NCBI GenBank assembly: GCA_959020715.1
Contig: CAUESV010000005.1
Location: forward strand, 92,226-156,225
DNA: 64,000 nt
Direction of reading: 5' to 3'
Origin: an uncultured Collinsella sp.
GTDB taxonomy: Bacteria > Actinomycetota > Coriobacteriia > Coriobacteriales > Coriobacteriaceae
Below the pieces are notes generated by a model that saw only the letters and a program-made list of their open reading frames with translations, searched no databases and was not told the DNA's origin. The position numbers were made by a program, and so were the translations under genes. This document shows, in pieces, positions 43,556-52,426 of the stretch (within the stretch, counting starts at the first letter, position 1; the number at the start of each line of letters is the position of its first letter).

Positions 43556-44800
43556 ATGGCGGCTCGCGTCTGCCTGGTCCACTATCACGAGGTTGGACTG
43601 AAGGGTAAGAACCGCGCACATTTTGAGCATATCCTCATGGATAACATCAAGGCGGCCTTGGCCGCCTTTTCCGTGAATGCCGTGTCTCGAATTTCCGGTT
43701 ATATCCTCGTGACCTTTAACGAGCATCAGGCCGACGAGGCGGCGCGTGTCATTCGCACCGTTCCCGGCGTTGCTCGCGTGTCTTTGGCGTATCACACCAA
43801 TCGCGACCCTCAGGAGTACTGTGCCGCCGCCGTGAAGGCGCTGCGCGAGTTTGGTTCCTTCGATTCGTTTAAAGTGCACGCCAAGCGCTCCAATACCGAC
43901 TATGAGCTCACCTCGATTGACATCAATCGTCAGGTGGGCGAGGTGTTGTGTGAGGCCTTCCCCGATAAAAAGGTTCAAATGCACGACCCCGATGCGATGG
44001 TGCACGTACTGGTGGTCCAGGGTAGCGTTTATGTGTACGCGCGCTCCGAGCGCGGCGTGGGCGGTCTGCCGGTGGGTTCTGCCGGCAAGGTCGTGACGCT
44101 GCTGTCGTCGGGTATCGATTCTCCGGTGGCGACCTGGATGCTCGCGCGTCGTGGCGCGGTGTGCGTGCCGGTACATTTCTCTGGTCGTCCGCAGACGCCC
44201 GATACGAGCGAGTATTTGGTGCAGGACATCATCCGTGCGCTTGAGCCGGGTGTCCAGATCGGCCGCCTGTACGTGGTGCCGTTTGGCGACTGCCAGCGTG
44301 AGATTTCGGTCACCTGCCCCAGCAATCTGCGCGTGATCATGTATCGCCGCATTATGTATTCGGTTGCCGAGTGCATCGCGCATATCGAGGGCGCCAAGGC
44401 CATCGTGACCGGCGAGTCGCTCGGTCAGGTTGCCTCCCAGACGCTCGAGAACATCATGGCCGTCAACGAGGCTGTGAAGATCCCCGTGTTCCGTCCACTC
44501 ATCGGGTCCGACAAGCAGGAGATTATTGCGCGCGCTCAGGAGATCGGCACGTTCGATATTTCCACCGAGGCGGCGCCTGACTGCTGCACGCTGTTTATGC
44601 CGCGTCGTCCCGAGACACACGCCAAACTCGATGCCGTGCACGAGGCCTGGGAGCTGTTCGACCATGAGGAGATGATCGAGCGCCTGCTTAAGCAGACCGA
44701 GTATATCGACTTCTCCAGCAACACGTATAAGGCCCCTAAGACCTTAAAACGCAAACATTCGGAGCTTGCTCCGCGTGAGATTTACCAAGATCACGAGTAA
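43556..44800 (+). CDS. thiI: tRNA 4-thiouridine synthetase ThiI
   Basis: ThiI adenylates U8 of tRNA for sulfur insertion. An N-terminal ferredoxin-like and THUMP domain (to about residue 170) is followed by the PP-loop ATPase domain. The PP-loop reads LLSSGIDSPVATW, with Ser in place of the first Gly of the usual SGGxDS. A cysteine pair is in DCCTLFMPRRPETH. There is no rhodanese domain, so it makes tRNA 4-thiouridine by the short-form route. ATG 43556 directly follows the rpoZ stop; 414 residues. Confidence 0.93.
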   Translation: MAARVCLVHYHEVGLKGKNRAHFEHILMDNIKAALAAFSVNAVSRISGYILVTFNEHQADEAARVIRTVPGVARVSLAYHTNRDPQEYCAAAVKALREFGSFDSFKVHAKRSNTDYELTSIDINRQVGEVLCEAFPDKKVQMHDPDAMVHVLVVQGSVYVYARSERGVGGLPVGSAGKVVTLLSSGIDSPVATWMLARRGAVCVPVHFSGRPQTPDTSEYLVQDIIRALEPGVQIGRLYVVPFGDCQREISVTCPSNLRVIMYRRIMYSVAECIAHIEGAKAIVTGESLGQVASQTLENIMAVNEAVKIPVFRPLIGSDKQEIIARAQEIGTFDISTEAAPDCCTLFMPRRPETHAKLDAVHEAWELFDHEEMIERLLKQTEYIDFSSNTYKAPKTLKRKHSELAPREIYQDHE

Positions 44801-44810
44801 TTGCCTGCAT

Positions 44811-44844
44811 AGACCGACGGTGCGCCTGTATCGTCGGTCTTTTG
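44811..44844 (+). terminator. Terminator after thiI
   Basis: AGACCGACG (44811-44819) pairs perfectly with CGTCGGTCT (44832-44840), followed by TTTGCTATCT. It insulates the competence operon downstream. Confidence 0.75.
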
Positions 44845-44918
44845 CTATCTGGGCAAATGATGCCAAGATGTTCATTCGCTGACGTGTGTCTGAATAAATG
44901 GACATTTTTTCGCAAGGT

Positions 44919-44938
44919 TTTGGTCAGCTTTTGGTTTG
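44919..44938 (+). promoter_or_regulatory. Competence-operon motif, copy 2 (comEA-comEC)
   Basis: TTTGGTCAGCTTTTGGTTTG differs from the copy at 15527-15546 at one position only. 75 nt separate it from the comEA start codon, against 71 nt in the other operon, and a TTTTTT tract lies 7-8 bp upstream of both copies. No other copy of the full motif was found in the window on either strand by eye. Confidence 0.7.
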
Positions 44939-45013
44939 ACCGCGAAAACTGGTGTGGACGTGCGGAAGCTGTGGCGTTCGTTTCCTGACACGATGGTGTT
45001 GGGAGGTTTTGCT

Positions 45014-45727
45014 ATGGCGCAGCGCGAACAACATGAACGGGTCAAAAAGATGGACCGCTGGGCGGGCAAGTTGCTCGGGCATAAAGCGGTGGTGGTGGCG
45101 ATACTCGTCATCATCGCGATGGCGAGCGGGCTGGCGATGGCGAGTTTTGGCGGCGAGTCCGGAGGCGTGTCGTTTGAGCGGGCTGGGGGCTCCGGCTCAT
45201 CGGTGGAGCCGGGTTCTGGCATCGATTCGCATGATCGTGAGTCCGATGGATCTTCGCACAAAGCTTCTGTCGAAATGGAGGTCTATGTCGATGTCGATGG
45301 CGCCGTTGTGTCACCCGGTGTGTATCGGCTTATGGATGGCGCGCGGGTGGCTCAGGCGATTGATGCCGCCGGCGGGCTGGCGCCCGAGGCAGACGTTACG
45401 GGGCTCAATCGGGCATCTAAGGTCGTCGATGGACAGAAGATTCACGTTCCAACGGTAGGGGAGCAGCAGGCGTCCATTGCGGAAGCCGGTGTTGATGCTG
45501 GGGCTTCCGCATCATTGGGCGTGAGTGGCGCAACAGGCCTAGTAAATATCAATACGGCAAGCGCGGCAGAGCTACAGACGCTTTCGGGCATCGGTCCCTC
45601 CATGGCCCAGTCGATTATCGATGAACGGACAAAGAACGGTGCTTTTGCCTCGGTTGACGATCTGATGCGTGTGTCGGGAATCGGCGAGAAGAAGCTTGCC
45701 AAAATCAAAGATTGCATCTGCGTATGA
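45014..45727 (+). CDS. comEA: Competence protein ComEA
   Basis: ComEA is the membrane-anchored DNA receptor for transformation. One membrane segment (about residues 25-44) is followed by a Gly/Ser-rich linker, an SLBB-type beta-grasp domain (about 88-146, YVDVDGAVVSPGVYRL) and a helix-hairpin-helix DNA-binding domain (about 176-235, GLVNINTASAAELQTLSGIG and SGIGEKKLAKI). ATG 45014 has GGGAGG seven bases upstream. The stop overlaps the comEC start (ATGA). Confidence 0.94.
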   Translation: MAQREQHERVKKMDRWAGKLLGHKAVVVAILVIIAMASGLAMASFGGESGGVSFERAGGSGSSVEPGSGIDSHDRESDGSSHKASVEMEVYVDVDGAVVSPGVYRLMDGARVAQAIDAAGGLAPEADVTGLNRASKVVDGQKIHVPTVGEQQASIAEAGVDAGASASLGVSGATGLVNINTASAAELQTLSGIGPSMAQSIIDERTKNGAFASVDDLMRVSGIGEKKLAKIKDCICV

Positions 45728-48027
45728 GTGCGACCGAGCGCGAACATGTGATACCTCCGCGGCCCCTGATGCCGTGGACGATGGCCCTGTGTGCCGGCAT
45801 GTGCATGAGCTGCGCCTTGGTGCTCAACGTGGCCGCTGATGCGCTGCTGAGGGAGCAGGCGCCGGCGGTCGGGCTGCTATGGGCCATTCCCGTTGCGGCG
45901 GCGGTATTCGTTGTGCTGGCTCAATCTTGTGCGCGGCTTGCCCCTTGGAAGCGGTGGCTGTATGCCGCGTCCGTCGGTCTCGTGGCGGGAGCGGTCGTCT
46001 CGGCGTGGTGGGCTGTGGGCGCGCTAAGCGCCTCGAAGGCGCTCGATGGTCGAGCGGCAAGCGGCCTCGAGTTTGTTGTGCAGGGTGATCCATCCATAAA
46101 CGACGACGTGTATTCCTATACCTGCGAGGCACGCGCGGACGGTAAGAACTTGGCAACGGTTCGCCTATCGTGTGACCGCGAGCTCAAGGTCGGGGCGCAC
46201 GTGCGTGTTATCGGTCGCGTTTCACGTTTTGAGAACGATGCGTATGGACGATCGCGCGCGCTCCGAGGCGAGGTGCGCAAGGTTAAAGCCGTTCGGATTT
46301 TGTCCGTCGATGAGGGCTCTCCGGGGCCGCTGCTTCGGCTGCGAAATGGGCTGCTTGCGTCCATCGCGCCTGCGACCGACCCGGCGCGTGCGCTCATAGC
46401 CGGTGTCGTCTGCGGTCGTTCGGCCGAGCTGCGCGCCCAGCCGGCGGGCGACTGGTTTTCGGTGACGGGAACGGCACATCTTATCGCCGTCTCGGGCAGC
46501 CATTTGGCTATCGTTTGGTTTGTAATCGAGGGCGTATTGCAAAAGACTCGGTGCTCACGTGGCCTTCAGCGGGCGATATTGGCGATAACGCTTGTGGGCT
46601 ACGCTGCCTTTACGGGCGCATCTCCCTCGGCCGTGCGCGCGTGCTGCATGGTGTTCGCGACGCTTGTCGTAAACGGCGCGGGGCGTCGCCGGCACGGCGC
46701 ATCGGCACTCTTCGTAACCATTTCGATCTTTGTGCTACTGAGGCCGACGGTGCTGTTCGAGATGGGCTTTCAGCTTTCATGTGCCAGCGTCTTAGCCATT
46801 CTGTGCTTTTGCCCCTATGCGACCTACGCTTTGGGTGAGCTGGGTGTGCCGACGGGCGTTGCCAGCATGCTTTCCGTCACGCTGTGCTCGCAGTTGGCGA
46901 CGCTCCCCATTACCATTCCTGCCTTCGGTACGTTCTCGCTCATTGCTCCGCTGGCAAATGCGGTCATCGGTCCGGTGGTGAGCGTACTGCTTGCTGTGTC
47001 GATCGTGCTGGTTCCTTTTTCGCTCGTGGCACCGTTGCGGACTTGGGCGCTCGTTGTGCCCATGATTGCCGCCCGTTGCGCGCTGTTTTTCGAGCAGCTG
47101 TTTGCCGCCGTGCCGGGTGCATCCGTGAGCGTGCCGCCCGATAGCATGTGGATTTACCTAGTGCCGTGTGTGCTGGCGGTACTGCTGGTCTGGTGGCCGC
47201 GTCCCCGTGCACGTCCTATGGCGGTGGGGCTTGCATGCCTGGTGCTCTTGGCTGCGATTCCGTACGTCTACTGGGATCGATTCGCTCCGTCTTCGGTGAC
47301 GGTGCTCGATGTGGGCCAGGCCGATGCGATTCTTATCCGCCAGGGCGGCGCAGTAGCACTCGTCGACTGCGGACTCGACGAGCGCGTGGCGGCGGCGTTG
47401 GTCCGCAATAACGTGCACCATATCGATGCCGTCTTTGTGACGCATTGGGATGAGGACCACTGGGGTGGTCTGCCTGCCGTGCTCGAACAGTTTTCGGTTG
47501 GAACGATTGCCGTGGCGGCGGATGCGCTGGAGGATGCTCCTGCCGAGGTATTGAACCGACCTGGCGTGGAGTATCGGCAGGTGCGCCGTGGGGATACGGT
47601 CGATATCGGCTCATTTTGCGCCCGCGTGATGTGGCCATTCGGGTCCGTGGATGGCGAGGGAAATGAGGATTCGCTTGTCCTGCTGCTCTCTTATGTTCAG
47701 GAAGGCAAGGGCCTGCGTATGCTCCTCACCGGTGATGCCGAGCTCGACCAAGAACGGGAATTCGTGCAGGAGGTGGGGGATATCGACGTACTTAAACTTG
47801 GGCATCACGGCTCTAAGGCTTCAGTCGATGGTGAGTTGCTGGACGTCCTGAAGCCCGAGCTTTCCCTCGCGAGCGCGGGCGTGGGGAATCGATACGGCCA
47901 TCCGTCCGATGCCTGCATCGATGCCGTTAAGGAAGCGGGCGGTGTGTTCGCGTGCACTATCGAACACGGCGACATTACCGTCACGCCGACTGCGAATGGC
48001 TTTGCGATGCGATGCCAGCGACCGTGA
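45724..48027 (+). CDS. comEC: DNA uptake channel ComEC/Rec2
   Basis: ComEC forms the membrane channel that takes up single-stranded DNA. The N-terminal part has two membrane segments and a soluble OB-like region, the central competence domain has many hydrophobic segments with VSGSHLAIVWFVIEG and YAAFTGASPSAVRACCM, and the C-terminal metallo-beta-lactamase-like domain has LDVGQADAILI and THWDEDHWGG (His574 to His579), so the nuclease-type metal site is intact. 767 residues. It has no ribosome binding site of its own and relies on comEA. Confidence 0.95.
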   Translation: MSATEREHVIPPRPLMPWTMALCAGMCMSCALVLNVAADALLREQAPAVGLLWAIPVAAAVFVVLAQSCARLAPWKRWLYAASVGLVAGAVVSAWWAVGALSASKALDGRAASGLEFVVQGDPSINDDVYSYTCEARADGKNLATVRLSCDRELKVGAHVRVIGRVSRFENDAYGRSRALRGEVRKVKAVRILSVDEGSPGPLLRLRNGLLASIAPATDPARALIAGVVCGRSAELRAQPAGDWFSVTGTAHLIAVSGSHLAIVWFVIEGVLQKTRCSRGLQRAILAITLVGYAAFTGASPSAVRACCMVFATLVVNGAGRRRHGASALFVTISIFVLLRPTVLFEMGFQLSCASVLAILCFCPYATYALGELGVPTGVASMLSVTLCSQLATLPITIPAFGTFSLIAPLANAVIGPVVSVLLAVSIVLVPFSLVAPLRTWALVVPMIAARCALFFEQLFAAVPGASVSVPPDSMWIYLVPCVLAVLLVWWPRPRARPMAVGLACLVLLAAIPYVYWDRFAPSSVTVLDVGQADAILIRQGGAVALVDCGLDERVAAALVRNNVHHIDAVFVTHWDEDHWGGLPAVLEQFSVGTIAVAADALEDAPAEVLNRPGVEYRQVRRGDTVDIGSFCARVMWPFGSVDGEGNEDSLVLLLSYVQEGKGLRMLLTGDAELDQEREFVQEVGDIDVLKLGHHGSKASVDGELLDVLKPELSLASAGVGNRYGHPSDACIDAVKEAGGVFACTIEHGDITVTPTANGFAMRCQRP

Positions 48028-48035
48028 CGACGTCG

Positions 48036-48065
48036 TTGGCGTGTGGTGGGCCCCTGGGCTAGAAT
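48036..48065 (+). promoter_or_regulatory. holA promoter
   Basis: TTGGCG (48036-48041), an 18-bp spacer and TAGAAT (48060-48065) lie 40 bp upstream of holA. The housekeeping gene thus probably does not depend only on the competence promoter. Confidence 0.6.
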
Positions 48066-48105
48066 GGCACGGAACGAATACGAAGGCCTGCGGGAGGGGA
48101 GCGCA

Positions 48106-49068
48106 ATGTCCGAAACCGGTCTGTTGCCGGCATATCTGATCGTCGGTACCGACGGCGTCAAGCGCGATCACGCCGTCTCGCGTATGAAAGCGCGTCTGGA
48201 AAAGTCGGGTATGGTCGAGTTCAACCTCGACGAGCGCGATATGACCAAAGACCCCGATATCGAGTCGATTATCGGATCGCTCAACACCTTTCCCATGGGC
48301 AGCGAGTTTCGCCTGGTAATCCTTGACGGCTGTTCAAAGCTCGCCAAGGCGGTCTCGGAGCCGCTCGTTGAGTATCTAGCAAGTCCCAGCCCCACAACGG
48401 TCTGCCTCATCATCGCCGACTCGCTTGCCAAGAACACGCGCCTGTATAAGGCGATCGCCAAGATCGACAAGAAGGCGGTGATCGATTGCTCCGGCACCAA
48501 GCGCTGGGAGCTACCGCGCCGTGTGCAGCAGATGGCGACGCTGCACGGCAAGTCGATCTCGACGGCGGCCGCCGAGGAACTCGTCTCGCGTTCGGGTGAA
48601 AACACTCGCATGCTCGATAACGACTTGGCTAAGCTTGCCCAGATGGTCGAGGCGCCCCAGATTGAGCTTGCCGACGTTGAGCGCTGGATTGTACGTACGG
48701 CCGAGGTTCAACCCTGGGACTTTCTCAATGCGGTCTCGGCCCGTGACATGCGACGTTCGCTCGAGCTTTTCAATCTACTGCCCGCCAAGAGCTACGTGTG
48801 GACTTACACATTGCTGTGCGGCCGCATCCGCGAACTTATCGTCGCCAAGGCGCTCGATGCGCGCGGACAGGGTCGTGAGCTGGCCGCAACACTTAAGCTC
48901 CAGTCCTGGCAGGTCAAGAATCACCTGACCTGGGCACGTCGCTTTTCGATGGCAGAGCTCGTTGCCGCGCTCGAGGGCGCGGTCGATGTGGAGCTCGCGC
49001 TGAAGGGTTCGGCCGATTCTCAGACCGCGCTTTTGCTCTGGATTACGAACATCTTGAGAAAATCGTGA
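48106..49068 (+). CDS. holA: DNA polymerase III delta subunit
   Basis: HolA (delta) opens the sliding clamp in the clamp loader. The clamp-loader fold shows LLPAYLIVGTDGVKRDHAV at the start, FRLVILDGCSKLAKAVSEPLVEYLASP in the middle and the conserved C-terminal helices with PWDFLNAVSARDMRRSLELF. 320 residues is normal. ATG 48106 has GGGAGGGGAG upstream. It often follows comEC in Gram-positives, and rpsT follows it. Confidence 0.93.
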   Translation: MSETGLLPAYLIVGTDGVKRDHAVSRMKARLEKSGMVEFNLDERDMTKDPDIESIIGSLNTFPMGSEFRLVILDGCSKLAKAVSEPLVEYLASPSPTTVCLIIADSLAKNTRLYKAIAKIDKKAVIDCSGTKRWELPRRVQQMATLHGKSISTAAAEELVSRSGENTRMLDNDLAKLAQMVEAPQIELADVERWIVRTAEVQPWDFLNAVSARDMRRSLELFNLLPAKSYVWTYTLLCGRIRELIVAKALDARGQGRELAATLKLQSWQVKNHLTWARRFSMAELVAALEGAVDVELALKGSADSQTALLLWITNILRKS

Positions 49069-49117
49069 TGATACCTGCCTATTTGACAAATTCGTTCTAT
49101 CCCTTTGAGGGGGAGCG

Positions 49118-49126
49118 TGCTATAGT
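49118..49126 (+). promoter_or_regulatory. rpsT extended -10 promoter
   Basis: TGCTATAGT at 49118-49126 is an extended -10 box, identical to that of rpmB. A perfect TTGACA at 49083-49088 is too far upstream (32 bp) to serve it. Confidence 0.6.
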
Positions 49127-49201
49127 AGGCGCTTGCATGACCTCACCGTGTCTCAGAGGTGTCATACATTTTTTGCAAGGAACTCGAAAGGAACTCCAGA
49201 A

Positions 49202-49468
49202 GTGGCAAACATCAAGTCTCAGAAGAAGCGTATCCGCACCAATGAGGCAGCTCGCATGCGTAACAAGGCTGTCAAGTCCGAGCTCAAGACGCTGACCAAG
49301 CACGTTCAGTCCGCCGTCGCCGAGGGCGACGCCGAGAAGGCCCAGGCTGCCCTCAAGACCGTCACCAAGCGTCTCGACATGGCTGCCGCCAAGCATGTTA
49401 TCCACAAGAACCAGGCTTCCAACCGCAAGTCCGGTCTTGCCAAGCTCGTGAACAGCATCAACGCCTAA
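49202..49468 (+). CDS. rpsT: 30S ribosomal protein bS20
   Basis: bS20 binds 16S r[33 protein letters not shown] sequence and the [16 protein letters not shown] end are diagnostic; 88 residues is normal. The start is a GTG at 49202 with GAAAGGA eight bases upstream; unusual starts are common for this gene in other bacteria and linked to its feedback control. It is a single-gene unit. Confidence 0.95.
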   Translation: MANIKSQKKRIRTNEAARMRNKAVKSELKTLTKHVQSAVAEGDAEKAQAALKTVTKRLDMAAAKHVIHKNQASNRKSGLAKLVNSINA

Positions 49469-49505
49469 GTTGTAAATTTCACACCACACAGATTACGCGC
49501 ATAAA

Positions 49506-49540
49506 TGGAGCCTGTTTTATGGAACAGGCTCCATTTTTTG
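49506..49540 (+). terminator. Terminator after rpsT
   Basis: TGGAGCCTGTT (49506-49516) pairs perfectly with AACAGGCTCCA (49523-49533) and is followed by TTTTTTG. Confidence 0.92.
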
Positions 49541-49551
49541 TATCGCTCGGG

Positions 49552-49557
49552 TAAGAT
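49552..49557 (+). promoter_or_regulatory. Likely lepA -10 box (leaderless transcript)
   Basis: TAAGAT is followed by seven bases and then the lepA ATG, placing the transcript start at or next to the start codon. No ribosome binding site precedes this ATG. The context CGCTCGGGTA recurs before dnaJ-like gene 53718 (TAGAAT at 53670-53675). Confidence 0.5.
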
Positions 49558-49564
49558 AGTCCGC

Positions 49565-51376
49565 ATGAATACTTCAATTGACATTTCCCACATCCGCAAC
49601 TTCTCGATCGTTGCGCACATCGACCATGGTAAGTCCACGATCAGTGACCGCATCCTCGAGCTCACCCATACCGTCGACGAGCGCGACATGGAGTCGCAGC
49701 TGCTCGACACCATGGATATCGAGCGCGAGCGCGGCATTACGATCAAGTCCAATGCCGTCCGCGTTTCCTATGACGCCGACGATGGCGAGACGTATCAGTT
49801 CAACCTGATCGATACGCCGGGCCACGTTGACTTTACCTACGAGGTCTCGCGCTCGCTGGCAGCCTGTGAGGGCGCGGTGCTCGTTGTCGACGCCACGCAG
49901 GGCGTCGAGGCGCAGACCGTCTCCAACGCGACGCTCGCTATGAACGCCAATCTGGACATTGTGCCGGCCATCAACAAGATCGACCTGCCCTCGGCCCATC
50001 CCGACGAGGTCAAGACCGAGATCGAGGATGACCTGGCGATTCCCGCCGATGATGCCGTGTGCGTGTCGGGCAAGACCGGCGAGGGTATTCACGATCTGCT
50101 AGAGTCCATCGTCTTTTTGATCTCTCCGCCTAAGGGCGATGCAAATGCTCCGCTCAAAGCGCTCATTCTGGATTCGTACTTTGACGAGTATCGCGGCGTG
50201 GTGGCCACGGTGCGCGTCTTTGACGGCTCCATCAAAAAGGGCGATACCCTGCGCATGATGCAGGCAGAGGGCGACTTTTTGGTCGACGGCGTGGGTGTCA
50301 AGCGTCCTGCCGAGACCCCGGTTGACGCGCTGACGGTTGGCGAGGTCGGCTACGTGGTCACGGGCCTGAAGGACCCCGAGGCCGTTCGCGTGGGCGACAC
50401 CCTTACCTGGGCGTCGAACCCCTGCCCCGAGCCGCTTCCTGGTTACCGCGAGGCCAAGCCCATGGTCTATACGGGCCTGTTCCCGATCGATAACAAGGAC
50501 TACGAGAACCTGCGTGACGCACTCGATAAGCTGCACGTCAACGACCCGTCGTTGGTGTGGGAGCCCGAGACCTCGGTGGCGCTCGGCTTTGGCTTCCGCG
50601 TGGGCTTCCTGGGCCTGCTGCACATGGAGGTCGTCAAGGAACGCCTGGAGCGCGAGTTCAACTTGGACCTCATTGCCACGAGCCCCTCGGTGGACTATCA
50701 CGTCTACAAGACTGACGGCGAGATGATTGATGTCCGTAGCCCGCAGGATCTTCCCGAGGCCACGCGCATCGAGCGTATCGAGGAACCCTACCTCAAGGCT
50801 AAGATCATCTGCCCGCCCGAGTATACGGGTGCCGTCATGCAGCTCGCTATCGAGCACCGTGGCATTACAACCGACATGATCCATCTCACGAGCAAATCGG
50901 TCGAGATGCGCTTTGACATGCCGCTCGCCGAGCTCATCCTGGACTTCTTTGACCAGCTCAAGAGTCGTACCAAGGGCTATGCCTCGCTCGACTACGAGTT
51001 CAACGAGTACCGTCCCTCCGAGCTCGTTAAGCTCGATATCTTGCTTTCGGGCGACGAGGTGGACGCGCTGTCGTTTATCGTCCACAAGGACAAGGCCTAT
51101 GGTCTGGCCCGTGGCCTGTGCGACAAGCTTAAGGAGATCATCCCGCGTCAGCTGTTCGAGGTGCCCATCCAGGGTGCTATCGGCAATAAGATCATTGCCC
51201 GCTCCACCGTCAAGGCGCGTCGCAAGGACGTGCTTGCTAAGTGCTACGGCGGCGATATCTCGCGTAAGCGCAAGCTGCTCGAGAAGCAGAAAGAGGGCAA
51301 GAAGCGCATGAAGGCCATCGGATCGGTCGAGGTCCCGCAGGAGGCCTTTATGGCGATCCTCAAGGTGGACGAGTAG
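49565..51376 (+). CDS. lepA: Elongation factor 4 (LepA)
   Basis: LepA is a translational GTPase that acts on stalled ribosomes and in initiation. G1 is [11 protein letters not shown] at the N-terminus, then [12 protein letters not shown] and NKIDLP; the C-terminal domain ends with [20 protein letters not shown], specific to LepA. 603 residues is normal. ATG 49565 has no Shine-Dalgarno sequence; a -10 box lies eight bases upstream. dusB follows after four bases. Confidence 0.96.
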   Translation: MNTSIDISHIRNFSIVAHIDHGKSTISDRILELTHTVDERDMESQLLDTMDIERERGITIKSNAVRVSYDADDGETYQFNLIDTPGHVDFTYEVSRSLAACEGAVLVVDATQGVEAQTVSNATLAMNANLDIVPAINKIDLPSAHPDEVKTEIEDDLAIPADDAVCVSGKTGEGIHDLLESIVFLISPPKGDANAPLKALILDSYFDEYRGVVATVRVFDGSIKKGDTLRMMQAEGDFLVDGVGVKRPAETPVDALTVGEVGYVVTGLKDPEAVRVGDTLTWASNPCPEPLPGYREAKPMVYTGLFPIDNKDYENLRDALDKLHVNDPSLVWEPETSVALGFGFRVGFLGLLHMEVVKERLEREFNLDLIATSPSVDYHVYKTDGEMIDVRSPQDLPEATRIERIEEPYLKAKIICPPEYTGAVMQLAIEHRGITTDMIHLTSKSVEMRFDMPLAELILDFFDQLKSRTKGYASLDYEFNEYRPSELVKLDILLSGDEVDALSFIVHKDKAYGLARGLCDKLKEIIPRQLFEVPIQGAIGNKIIARSTVKARRKDVLAKCYGGDISRKRKLLEKQKEGKKRMKAIGSVEVPQEAFMAILKVDE

Positions 51377-51380
51377 GTCT

Positions 51381-52424
51381 ATGGCGCTTTCTGAATACAG
51401 CAAACGGCTGCTGGGCGCCTATGCCGAGCAGCCGTTCCTTATGGCTCCCATGGCGGGCGTGACCGACCCTGCCTACCGCATCATGTGCCGCCGTCGCGGT
51501 GCCAACCTTGCCTACAGCGAGATGGTGAGCGTGGCGGGCCTTGCCTATGCCAGCAACAAGACCTGGCGCCTGGTGCTACCGGCCGACGAGGAGCAGCAGA
51601 TTTGCGTGCAACTCTTTGGCTCCAAGCCCGATCAGTTTGCGAGCGCCGTCGCTGCCGTCGAGGAGCGCGTTGGCGATCGCCTGTCGCTCATCGATATCAA
51701 TATGGCATGCCCCGCCCGCAAGGTTGTTACCAAGGGCGAGGGCTCGGCGCTCATGCGCACGCCCGATTTGGCCGAGAAGATCGTCGAGGCGGCGGTGGGC
51801 GCGGCGCATGTACCCGTGACCGTAAAGATCCGCAAGGGCTTTTATGCCGAGGACCGTAATGCCGCGACATTTGCCCAGATGCTCGAAGGCGCCGGTGCCG
51901 CCGCGGTGGCGGTGCATGGCCGCTGCGCCACGCAGCTCTATACGGGCCAGGCCGATTGGTCGGTCGTCGATGAGGTTGCCGACGCCGTTGAGATTCCCGT
52001 GATTGGTTCGGGCGATGTGTTCTCGGCCGAGGATGCCGCGGAGCATCTGCGCAACTCGGGTGCCAGCGCGGTGTTTATTGCGCGCGGTATCTATGGGAAC
52101 CCGTGGGTGTTTGGCGATGCTCGCGCCCTTGCGCTCGATGGCATACCGGTGCCGGCTCGCAGCTCCGTTGAGCGCCTGGACGCCCTGCGTGAGCACCTAA
52201 CGCTGACGCATGAGCTCCTGCCGCTCATGTCGCGTGCCCGCACGTACGCAAGCTGGTACTTAAAAGGCATGCCCCATGCTGCAGCCTGGCGCGCGCAGGT
52301 GGTGCGCTGCTCCACGTATGAGGAGTTTATGGCGCTGGTCGATGAGATCGAGCATGATGTGGTGGCCTGTGAGGCTGCCCTTGCCGCCGGCGAATCGGTG
52401 CCCCCTCATCCGCTGGAGGCTTAA
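51381..52424 (+). CDS. dusB: tRNA-dihydrouridine synthase
   Basis: Dus enzymes reduce uridines in tRNA D-loops with FMN and NADPH. FLMAPMAGVTDPAYR opens the barrel, the catalytic cysteine is in INMACPARKVV, followed by VTVKIRKGF, AVHGRCATQLYTG and PVIGSGDVFSAEDA. At 347 residues it is like DusB of Gram-positives. It starts four bases after lepA and ends two bases before hemW. Confidence 0.93.
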   Translation: MALSEYSKRLLGAYAEQPFLMAPMAGVTDPAYRIMCRRRGANLAYSEMVSVAGLAYASNKTWRLVLPADEEQQICVQLFGSKPDQFASAVAAVEERVGDRLSLIDINMACPARKVVTKGEGSALMRTPDLAEKIVEAAVGAAHVPVTVKIRKGFYAEDRNAATFAQMLEGAGAAAVAVHGRCATQLYTGQADWSVVDEVADAVEIPVIGSGDVFSAEDAAEHLRNSGASAVFIARGIYGNPWVFGDARALALDGIPVPARSSVERLDALREHLTLTHELLPLMSRARTYASWYLKGMPHAAAWRAQVVRCSTYEEFMALVDEIEHDVVACEAALAAGESVPPHPLEA

Positions 52425-52426
52425 GG

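Noticed and set aside
49083..49088. A perfect TTGACA as the rpsT -35 box
   Set aside because: It is 32 bp from the TATAGT box, far beyond the 16-18 bp range, and no other -10 box lies at the right distance.
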